A DNA stretch of 64,000 bases from Coix lacryma-jobi var. lacryma-jobi. Its lineage: Eukaryota; Streptophyta; Magnoliopsida; Poales; Poaceae. Below, one piece after another: positions 55,094-64,000 of this stretch (the stretch's first letter is position 1; each line of letters begins with the position of its first letter). The DNA lies in the NCBI GenBank assembly GCA_009763385.1, contig CM019831.1, forward strand, positions 116,285,432 through 116,349,431, given 5' to 3'. A model generated the notes under the pieces. It saw only the letters and a program-made list of their open reading frames with translations. It did no database searches and was not told where the DNA came from. The position numbers were made by a program, and so were the translations under genes.

Positions 55094-56420
55094 CTGGGCT
55101 GGCGATTTAGACGCCGTTGGGGATGCTCTAAACCTGACCAGATACAGGCAAGGCCATTGGCAGCACAGACCATATTCCAAATTAAAGGTCTAGACGAAGT
55201 CTCTTTCATGGTAAAGAGGCAAACAAGCTACAACCTCATTTATGTTATAAAGAAAGTATTTTTTGTTGATTTCATTGCAGTTATTGCATTAAGTTGATGC
55301 AAACTTCTTGAGATCATTTTGGACCTCTCCATTTAAAATGCACATAGCTCACAAACTTTTGAATAGAGTATGTAGACACACTATCAGCCTGTAGAATAGA
55401 CGGAAAATGGTCCTCGGCTACCTTGCTTCTCCAATTACCACCTAGCCACTGCTACCAAATCCTATGAGCATGGCTTCTGGAGTAGAAACTAGCTAGGTAC
55501 AGAGCCCGTAGATGACCACACAAATCACCTGCAACAAAGAAGGTATCATTACTTGTTTTTCTTATAGTTCCTACATCTCTTGATATTGCGGGACTAACAT
55601 GACAATGCAAGGACTAATTTGATGTGGACTGGCATTCAGCAAGGTAACTGAAACAACAAAAGATATTGAGCTTCAAGCATATTAGTTGAGTCATATCATG
55701 CACTTGGCAGAAGAAACTTCTAATCACTTGTATTCGACCTGTGTTGAAAACTGAAACTTTGCAAAAAAAGAATGTATTGTTGTCTTGCCGATACATGTCA
55801 AGTGGGAAGGAAAAGTAACAGGTAGTGTGTGTTGCAGCTGAAGGTCTGTTTGATATAGCTTACAACGGCTCATGAAGTTGTTGTTAGTTTTTTTTTTTTG
55901 GCAAACATCTTTTTTCTAAAACAGCATCATGGGTTAAGTTATTTTTTCTTTCCTCTCACAAAAGGATAAGATGGAATAAAGGTGAAAAAGTAACTTTTCA
56001 CAACTCACTCTATTTTCTCTCTCAATTATGCATAATGTTGTTGGTGAAGCTGTTTTGCCAAATAATTTTTCTAAAACAGCTTAACTTCACCAGGAAAGTA
56101 GCTCATGAAGCTATTTTCTAAAAAAAAAATAGGTCCACTAGTGAAGCTAAGCTGAGCCAAACAGGGCCTGAATTGTAAGATACATGTTTGCAGATAAATC
56201 TGCTATATAAAATGCTATGTAGTGTTCAACAAACACTTCACTTCACTAATAAATGATCACAATCTAGAATGCTAGTACAAAAACAAAGCAAACACAGCAA
56301 TTCCTAGTTGATTTTGAGACAAAAGCAGTACCAGTGCAGAATGTACTTCACACACACAACTTGTAGGACCATAGGAACAATCTGCTTTGGGCATAAATTA
56401 AGAGACAAAGTGCTCAGAGA
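55094..56420. other. Spacer between CACTA end and DUF1618 gene
   Basis: I recognise no gene. A MITE-like unit runs from about 55,845 ('ggtctgtttgatatagctta') to 56,171 ('gaagctaagctgagccaaacagggcctg'). The rest is AT-rich with short frames only. Confidence 0.45.
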
Positions 56421-56609
56421 TCATTCTTCACTAGCCTTAATCTCCATCAACAACCAATCCTTCCTCAGATTCTTTGGTATCCATAAAAGAGATCTGAACC
56501 GGCGGCAATTGTCACAGCTAAGAATTCTATGCACTTTTAGCTCATCATGATGATCCAATCCATAGCTAGGTATCTCTTGATATGCCTCAAAGATCTCTGA
56601 TGTCTGCAC
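56421..56609 (-). pseudogene. Small C-terminal-like exon, unassigned
   Basis: Sixty-two minus-strand codons: SEIFEAYQEIPSYGLDHHDE, then RILSCDNCRRFRSLLWIP and LRKDWLLMEIKASEE. The ending resembles the C-terminus of a grass protein family I cannot name with certainty, in which 'NGRRFRSLL..LPM.LRKDWLLMEIK' recurs. It lies about 200 bp downstream of the DUF1618 frames in the same direction and could be its last exon. Confidence 0.4.
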
Positions 56610-56803
56610 AGAAGGAAGCTTTGTTGGATTGCTGCTACCGTCATCTTCTATTAGCTGGTCGTCAATGATTACTACTGGCGGTGGCCTCTCCTCAATGTCC
56701 TCCTGCTGCCTGCTTTGTCCTGTGAATGTAGCATCACTACCACTACCGGCCTAGATAAGAACTGAAGAAATATGATACGGCGTTGCTAGGGATTAGGCCA
56801 TCT

Positions 56804-57983
56804 CTACTTTGTAACAACCCATCTTCGTAGCGTGATACAGAACGTATTGTTTTGCTTCTCATGTTGACCATCAGCACATGCATCTACCGTGTGGTCATCA
56901 TAGCGCCGCCTGTAGCCGTCCACTGGGGGCTCATGCAACCAGAAGCAGATGACCTCAGGTTCCTCTAAGCTCACGACAGGGTGGTCGAGTGGGAAACAAT
57001 GGAGGCCCTTGTAGGAGTCGAGCGCCCAGAGCTCGGTGCAATCAACCACGCCATCCTTCACCCACTCCATATCTTCGCCATTGCCGCTGCCGATCCTCAT
57101 CGTCCAGGTTTCGATTGCGTAGGCGTGCTCAGAACGGTCGCAGCTGGAGGCACCGACGCCTCCACAGCAGCAGCGGGGGAAGACGTTGACGAACTTGAGC
57201 GCGTCACCGGCATCCGGCAGCGGTGGCGCACACGTTCCGGTTTGACGGCGGCCCCCATATGTTATTCCTGGGGAGCGGTAGGTACTGCAGCCTGGGTGTC
57301 TCCTCGAACACGTCGCAGAGCACGACGCCGAGATCGTATGGGTAGACCCAGCAGAGTCGCCCGTTGTCGTCGACGGGGACGGCGGTGTACCAGAACGAAG
57401 GAAGCTCTTCCGGCAATTCACTGGCGGCGCGGAACCTGATCTGCACACGCTTGACGCTCCACTCGCCAGAACGGAACAGGGAGATCGAGGTCGGCCTCCC
57501 TCACCAGCTCCGGCGTGTCCGGTCCCTCCAACACCGTTACGAGCTGAGCCACCACGACCACGTCCTCGCCGCGGCGCACGAGGCCGGAGGGATCACGGAA
57601 ACGGGAAGGCGGGAGCAAACACAGGGACGGCGGCCGAGGGGGGTCCGCAGCGGCGGCGCCTGCGCTGTACACGAAGTGGTCCGTCGTGTGGCTTTGTCCA
57701 ACGTAGATGAGCACGGAGTCGCCATGCGCCGCGACGACCCTAGAATACATCACATCAAGGCCGCGAGGAATCTCGAGGCAGACGCACGAAACCCCCGGTG
57801 GAGGGAGACTCGGATCAGATGGCCGGTGCTGGTGCGGGCGGCCGCCAGTGTCTTGCCGGCGCCGGACGTGGAGCAAGAGGAGCCCTCGGCCTCCATCTCC
57901 AATTTCTGCTGGAGCATCACCCACCGTGGGTAGGCGGTGGCAGGTTGCGCCGCTTGTGCTTCCATGGCCGCCACCGCCGCCAT
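56804..57983 (-). pseudogene. DUF1618-domain gene, frameshifted
   Basis: The start at 57,983 opens MAAVAAMEAQAAQPATAYPR. DUF1618 homology continues through four frames in order: PRWVML to HLIRVSLHRG; then GVSCVCLEIPRGLDVMYSRV to VVVVAQLVTVLEGPD; then IRFRAASELPEELPSFWYTA to LCDVFEETPRLQYLPLP; then FVNVFPRCCCGG and DCTELWALDSYKGLHCFPLD to EPEVICFW. Breaks fall at about 57,795 (inside a G homopolymer whose length differs from the other image), about 57,455 and about 57,230. The open frame ends at 56,804. The DUF1618 family is large in grasses and of unknown biochemical function. At least one break may be a homopolymer error, so the gene could be intact in the plant. Confidence 0.7.
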
Positions 57984-58231
57984 CGTCGCCGCTAAACAGT
58001 TTGAACGTGTGCCCTAACTATTCCGATCCGTATGGTATGGGAGGATCGATGCTGAACGGGTTGTGTTGTGTGCGAAAATATTCTCGTACAGACCGCCGCA
58101 TCTCCCCACCCTCGTTGTATCCGCACGATCTTGTTTTGAGATTCGGAAAACCACCCACCTTGGCCACGTCACTCGTACTTATTTAGAGGAAGTTTACACG
58201 TCAATCGCTTAGGGCTTGTTTGGATGTACAT
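57984..58231. other. 5' flank of the DUF1618 gene
   Basis: Upstream DNA of the minus-strand gene. I see no clear TATA box and no other gene. Confidence 0.4.
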
Positions 58232-58459
58232 CACTACTGGAAACTTGAAATTCCCTGACCAATGTTAGTGCAAACTGAAATTACCCTGTCGAGCTAGCTA
58301 GTCCTGACGGTATTTTTATTTTCCCTGACGGTAAGTGCACCGTAAGAAATTTTATGGCGATATTTTTATTTTTTATGACAATACGTACATTTTCATGACG
58401 ATATTATTATTTTCCCTGATGGTAGTGCACCGTGAGGGAATTTCAAGTTTCCAGTGGTG
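58232..58459. mobile_element. Small non-autonomous CACTA MITE
   Basis: The 228-bp element has inverted ends 'CACTACTGGAAACTTGAAAT' and '..AGTTTCCAGTGGTG' and 'cat' target duplications. It is nested in an outer MITE (about 58,211-58,560: 'gggcttgtttggatgtac' / 'gcgcatccaaacgaggcc'). Its image is at 15,320-15,548. Confidence 0.8.
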
Positions 58460-59055
58460 CATGTTTTTAGCTAAATCCACATGTATTGGAGCGTATTTGA
58501 ACTAAGTTTCACTCCAATCCATGTGATTTGAGGTAGATACATGCGCATCCAAACGAGGCCTTACGTGCAAAGTTATTCGGGCCTCATTAATTGAGGAGTT
58601 GGGTGGCGCATTTATTCACCCTATGATTTATTGCATGGCACACTGACAGCTGCTTCTCTTTTGACTCTCTTTCGTTGTTCTTCCTTCGCGTTTCACACTC
58701 CTTTCTACTATACCTTTCTGTACTTTCCTTGCCAGACTCTTCTCCATTTTCCGTTTGTAGTGAATATATCTGTTAGATCGCGGTCGGCTTCAAGATAGTT
58801 TACCGAATCAGTATTTCTAGGCCTTGATGTTGCTAAGTTGTTTGGCTGATGCCAACTCTCTTGTCGAAATGGTTATAACGCCACCGGCTTCAAAGCGTTT
58901 ACGCCATGCCTCTTCTTTGGTTGTCGTATTTATTGAGCATTGAATTTATTAGACGTTCTACTGTCAGATGCGTCCCTTTGACTTTTATTCATTGCTCTTC
59001 TATCCCCTTCCACACGTGTTTCTTGTTCATTTGGTTTGTCTTAAGTAAATGCGTA

Positions 59056-59311
59056 CTCCCTCCGTCCATAAAAACATGTAATTATGGGATCCGTGTCAGT
59101 CAAATTGACTCAAGTTTGACCAAGATTATAATAAAAGTTATTAGTATTTACGTTGTTAAATAAAATTATTATGTAAATATATTCTATTACTAATCTAATG
59201 ATATATTTTTTGTATTAAGAATGTTAGTATTTTTTATATAATTTCGGTCAAAATTCAAAATGTTTGACTTCTTGGTAAGCGAGAATTGCATGTTTTGTTG
59301 GACGGAAGGAG
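59056..59311. repeat. Stowaway MITE
   Basis: Identical in structure to 16,145-16,400: TA-flanked, with 'ctccctccgtcc' and 'ggacggaaggag' ends. Confidence 0.85.
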
Positions 59312-59315
59312 TATA

Positions 59316-59402
59316 CTCCCTCCGTCCCTAAATAACTGTCTCTAGAAATCCATATTTCCCTCACAGACACGCTTTCCGACAGTTAAAAAGGGACGGAGGG
59401 AG
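59316..59402. repeat. Short Stowaway MITE
   Basis: 87 bp, TA-flanked; the image of 16,405-16,491. Confidence 0.75.
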
Positions 59403-59705
59403 TATGTTTAACCATTAGCTTTTAAAAATATATATTGTTTCATATCATAATATTTATATCTTTAAATTTATTATTAAAAACAATACCATAATATGTAATT
59501 TATATATTGTGAAACTATATGGGGTTTTAAAAATGGTTGGTCAAAGATTGAAATGTTTTACTTAAGACAAATTAAATGTGACACTTAATAAAAACGGAGG
59601 GAGTACTATTCACTCCATACTTTTCTTCTGCTTCGTATTAAATGAACCTTTTTTCCGCTCTCGTTCGATGGGATGAAATGAACCTCTATATTTTCTGTGT
59701 TTTCT

Positions 59706-60136
59706 TACTGTAGCACTTTCGTTGTTTTTTGACAAACTTTATTTAAATATGGACTAACTAGGTTTAAAAAATCTGTCTCGATATTTACAGACAAACTGTG
59801 CAATTAGTTATTTTTTTACCTACATTTAATATTTCATGTATTCATCTAAAGATTCGATGTCATGGCGAATCTGGAAAATTTTTTGGAATCTGAACATGGC
59901 TGTTTAGTTGGAGAAAAATTTTGTACAGTGACATTGTAGCACTTTCGTTGTTATTTGACAAACTTTATCCAAATATGAATTAACTAGGCTCAAAAGATTC
60001 GTCTCGACATGTACATACTAAAAGTATAATTAGTTATTTTTTACCTATGTTTAATGCTTCATACATGCGTCTAAAAATTCGATGTGACGGGAAATCTACA
60101 AAAATTTTGGGAATATTTGGGAACCAAACGCTAACA
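59706..60136. repeat. Two adjacent hAT-like MITE copies
   Basis: The image of 16,795-17,225, with one extra T near 59,880. Confidence 0.6.
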
Positions 60137-61441
60137 TTAGGCTCGGCTTTTTCAATCTTCGAAGCGAAGCCTACCAACTCCACTGGTACTTTTTAAATGC
60201 TACACCTATAAACAACCTACCAGTTGTCCGTTTGCTTACCGCACTCCAAGTCATTAGCCACCCCATCCCCCAAGACGCCACCTCGGATCATTAACTCTTA
60301 GTGCGTGCTCGGATTCCGTATGGATCTCCAACCATACATTAACTACCAGCCATCCGATCAGGGTGGGTATATGACGCTGTGTGTACCATATCCGCGTTGG
60401 TGTTGTGTGCCCTCTCTAGTCTCTACCGTAGGGAGGATCGATGCGTCCAATCTTGCGGTGGGCTCCACTTCATATCATAATAAGGAACGGGGGCCGACAT
60501 TTACTTGTTCTCTTGTGGCCAAACACGAGGTCAAACAATTAATAAATTTTATATATAAAAATATTAATATTTATAATGTTGTTTGTATCAACGATTAATT
60601 ATGGGATATATTTTTACAAGCAAACATGTTTGTGCATTGCAGTGGAACATGTTTTTTCAGCTACGCTAAAACTCGACGCAAAGAACCAACCAGATTGTCC
60701 TAGCAGATAAATAAGGCTAGGTTCATTGAACAGACAAGCATGTTCAAATTGATGTAGCATGAAACCTATTAGTGCAAAAGCTCTATATGGAGAGCGAAAA
60801 ATCCAAAGACTACCTGATTGACACCAACGAGTAAAATGTTCATGTGCTTCTGGTCTCAATAGTAGCATACATCATTGGCACTTGGACACCCATTTCTCGT
60901 CTTGCCGCTACCTTATCCTATTTTGTACTTTTGTCGCTCCATTTCGAATGGGTGGTGAACCTATCGTTGTCTCGGTTGTGCTACCGGAGGCTTTAGGGAA
61001 GTCGGAGGGGAGAGCACTCATCTTGGGGCTCATGTAGTTAGCTAGGCAATTTATATCTTGAAGATTTATTATGTAGTTGGCTAAATGATTTGCGTCTTGA
61101 AGATCTTTTTTGTGAAAATTACTATTTATTTGAACACTTTCAATTATTTTAACTAGAAAACTAAAAAAACATTCATTGATATCGAAACTAGAGCTTTGCT
61201 AACAACCAGCGGCGAATCTAGACTAAACTGTTGCCGGGATCGGCACAAATTCATGAACTAAACTTATAATAACTATCTAGTATCAACATAATATAGACAT
61301 GAATATTAATACCAAGAACATAGTGCAAAAATTAATCATTCATAGAGATGAAATTAAAAATATCATAATGTAACAAAAGAAACTCATTACAATAGTGGTT
61401 ACCTCTTACAATTTCACTCTACGAGTACGATCGTCCATATT

Positions 61442-61675
61442 CTAAAAGCGAACTATGATGTCATCATTTGGAATTGCATCAAGAAAGTCTTGTTCCACGA
61501 AGCCAATCACACAATCATTCATAAATCCATCCCCCATACGATTCCGTAGATCTGTCTTGATAATTTTCACAACTGAAAAACACATTCCCACTGATGCGGT
61601 GGCTATAGGAAGAACTAGCACAAATCGGAGGAGTCCAGTGGGCCACACCACACACCGCCAGGTGCTTGCGCCCAA
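61442..61675 (-). pseudogene. hAT transposase C-terminal dimerisation fragment
   Basis: Sequence identical to 18,531-18,764; see that entry for motifs. The catalytic core is absent here too. Confidence 0.7.
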
Positions 61676-63039
61676 CGCAATCTACAGTACCACGTCGATA
61701 TTCCATATTGGGGTTCTACGAACGCTGTCGCACCCTCCCTGGGCTTAGGGCCACCGCCACCACCACCGCGCCGCCGCTTCTTCTTCACCGTTGGTCCCCC
61801 TCCCTCCCCTCCGGTAACTCACCGGAGGTCGGAGGGAGTGGGGATCCATCATTTTTAATAAGTTTTCTAGTAGATCGAGTCTTCTAAAGTTAGAGTTTCT
61901 CTATGCCAAGGATTTTGGTATTGGGGATGTATTCCCTCCTCCTCTTTCCTGGCGACGGCGAGGAGGTAGGGTGGATCTGGTCTCTCCATGGTAGCTCTGT
62001 TGAAGATGAGGACGACAACTCGGCGTCAACATCTACATTGACAAGACAACATGGAGACTTTTGTTTTCGGGCTTCGGCATCAAGATGGAGATGATGTCGC
62101 CGCCATGGAATAATTTTCTCCGGTCCCTTCTTCGTTTTGTTGTGATTGGATCTGGCCACGATGAAGGACTAGGGAGAATAATTTTCAGATCAGTCTTCCT
62201 CATTCTTCGGTGGCCGAAAGAAGAAGAAGAAGGAAGACACAAGGAAGAAGAAGAAGTTTCTTAACTCCGCCTGCAGGAATGTTGGTCGTCCGTTGAGCAT
62301 CTGTTCTCAGGCCAAAAACAATTGTTGCCGAGTATTTGCCTGTGCGGTCATCTATACGAAGCGTCAATCAGGTTTGGATTTGAGAGTTTGAGCCTTTCAC
62401 AGCGTGGGTATAATATAGATGAGAATCAGTTTCTGGATACATGTTTTTTCCAGAGTACCTTCCAGAGTACCTGTAATACGATGATGTACTCAGCTATATT
62501 TTAATATAATTCTTCTTTCGTCTAAAAAAAAAAGTCTGAGGAGTCCATATACCAAAGGAAAGCAAGATGTTTCTTTGTATCCACCATCAACACAATTAAA
62601 TAATAAAACAAATACTAATAAATAATGTGCAAGCATTCCAAGCAATGAAACAAAACTGATTTCTTTACCTGGCATCTTGTAGGACAGACCGCTGTTGTAG
62701 GAACCAGGCAGCCCAGGTTGTGAGGCTTCAGGCTTGGTCGCGTGAGATGCAGATGTGCAGGCGTCTGGCTCGCCGTCCACGAGAACGATTCACGGCGCGG
62801 CGGTAGACCGAGAAGGCGAGAAGGATGAATAAAAAAAGTCGAAACGTCGTCCAGTGCGAGTATACCGTATACGCGTACACTAGAGAAATCGATCTACAGA
62901 CTAGGAGGGAGGTGACCCTTCGGCCTAATGGGCTGTCCGTCAATTGATTGCACAATTTCATCAGCCTGCTAGCCTCCTTGAGTCCACGTTCTTTTCACGT
63001 AGTGGGCTTGCTGCTTGTAGGCTTTAGTTAGTATTAATT

Positions 63040-63427
63040 TTAGAGAACGTACGTAGTGCAAACCATAGCCTTTGTAAAAACTTGTGCAAACCACACTAAA
63101 AAAATCGTCTAAATTCACCAAACAAATCACACATGTAGATGGTATGATGATATACAACTTTATAAAATATCTTGTCCAAACTCGACTTCGTTTGTGAGTT
63201 ATAAAAATAATAAATTTTAAGCCAGAAAGTTTCCACATGATTCGTTAGAAATTTGTTATTTTTATATCTCACAAATTAATTCAATTTTGGACAAGATATT
63301 TTATAAGGTTGTGTATCATTATATCATCTACATGTGTGATTTTTTTGATGAATTTAAACAATTTTTTTTGTTGTGGTTTGCACGGGTTTTCACGAAGGCT
63401 ATAGTTTGCACTGGAACGTACGTTCCC
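63040..63427. repeat. Fold-back MITE inside the hAT element
   Basis: The image of 20,131-20,524, with inverted arms built on 'gaacgtacgt' and 'gcaaacca'. Confidence 0.7.
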
Positions 63428-63540
63428 TTAATTTTAATGGGTCCAACATAGTCAGAATACATGGGTATAACTGATTGTTCGAAAGTTACCCGGGTCCGCA
63501 GACCCCGACGCTACGAACCAGGTTCGCCCCTGCTAACAAC

Positions 63541-64000
63541 TCCATAAATATATTGTACATATTCATCGTACTGTGTGAATATCTATGAGAGACTTGGTGG
63601 ATAGATCTTGAGATTCATTTTGCTTACTAATGGGAATTTGTAAATACAATATCTTCAACCAAAAGTCATATTCATTTGAAATAAACTTTCTATATATCCC
63701 AAAATATTTAGCCACATCCTATGAGTCACTGAGAATTCCAGTTTGGTTTGGATAATCAAGTGGTAACTGTAGGTGGACTAATACTCTTCATGTGAGATGA
63801 ATAGGTGATGCATTGTCCACAAGGTGATGTTGAGCTACTTGAGGTCATGGAGGAAATGGAGTGTCTTACGTGAAGTGTAATGGCTTAACTAGTGAAGATG
63901 AGGAAAAAATGATTAGATAAATATGAGAAGAAGCATATTGAGTATGGGATATAAAAACTAACATCACATGGAAGATGGTGCAGACCAAGGTTTGGCTACG
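63541..64000. other. Flank of the hAT element
   Basis: Matches 20,634-21,100. I see no gene. The right contig continues beyond the window here. Confidence 0.45.

Larger units (their letters stand above)
58561..61206. other. Intergenic with Stowaway and hAT-like MITEs
   Basis: Outside the listed MITEs I see no gene. Short frames at 58,906, 60,305 and 60,614 have no recognisable motif. A further Stowaway-like end 'acggagggagta' lies at about 59,595. Confidence 0.45.
61207..63532 (-). mobile_element. hAT-superfamily transposon with perfect 8-bp TSD
   Basis: The image of 18,296-20,625, with the same ends and the same 8-bp duplications 'ctaacaac' (61,199-61,206 and 63,533-63,540). It is 4 bp shorter in total, from a few single-base indels. 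It has the same internal transposase remnants and the same fold-back MITE. Confidence 0.85.

Noticed and set aside
60614..60868. 84-codon minus-strand ORF present twice (also 17,702-17,956)
   Set aside because: The second copy is the same DNA assembled twice, so it is not evidence for conservation, and no motif is visible.

Overview
The window looks like nuclear DNA of a grass (Poaceae). The signs are CACTA elements with 'TTTGCCGAG' subterminal repeats, Stowaway MITEs ending in 'CTCCCTCCGT', DUF1618-type coding remnants, and Tat-lineage Ty3/gypsy retrotransposons with an antisense ORF between pol and the 3' LTR. I would guess Panicoideae, but nothing here fixes genus or species. Plant introns and splice sites are visible. 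I see no operons, CRISPR arrays or rRNA.

The dominant structural fact is that two contigs covering the same locus seem to have been placed side by side. A run of exactly 500 N (22,708-23,207) separates a left block (1-22,707) from a right block (23,208-64,000). The left block repeats the right block from about 40,160 onward, in the same orientation. From 14,820 to about 21,100 it matches 57,733-64,000 almost base for base; most differences I found are single-base homopolymer indels. From 1 to about 12,557 it matches about 40,160-52,588, but with dense insertions, deletions and substitutions that look like uncorrected single-molecule reads. Genes annotated in 1-14,820 should therefore be taken as damaged images of those at 40,160-52,588, not as paralogues.

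Right block, in order. (1) 23,208-32,047: a minus-strand Ty3/gypsy element (5' LTR, PBS, gag, protease, RT/RNase H/integrase, plus-strand antisense ORF), cut by the gap. (2) 32,048-32,835: an LTR-like remnant in which that element sits. (3) 32,836-40,765: the 3' part of a plus-strand Tat/Grande-like element (RNase H, integrase, two tandem-repeat arrays, a long minus-strand antisense gene, 3' LTR). (4) 40,766-45,200: MITE-rich intergenic DNA. (5) 45,525-49,161: the best host gene, a plus-strand single-repeat MYB/SANT gene with a telobox-like DKWRN motif. (6) 49,162-51,131: repeats, including a tRNA-like segment. (7) 51,132-55,093: a chimera of two CACTA elements whose 3' ends both face outward. 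(8) 56,804-57,983: a frameshifted minus-strand DUF1618 gene. (9) 58,000-64,000: MITEs and a 2.3-kb hAT element with intact 8-bp target-site duplications.

I found no convincing new defence or metabolic system. The most unusual items are the tRNA-like module inside a CACTA-type MITE family, the nested palindrome at 54,833-54,995, the antisense ORFs of both retrotransposons (one read through a single stop), and the repeat arrays placed where their sense and antisense genes converge.
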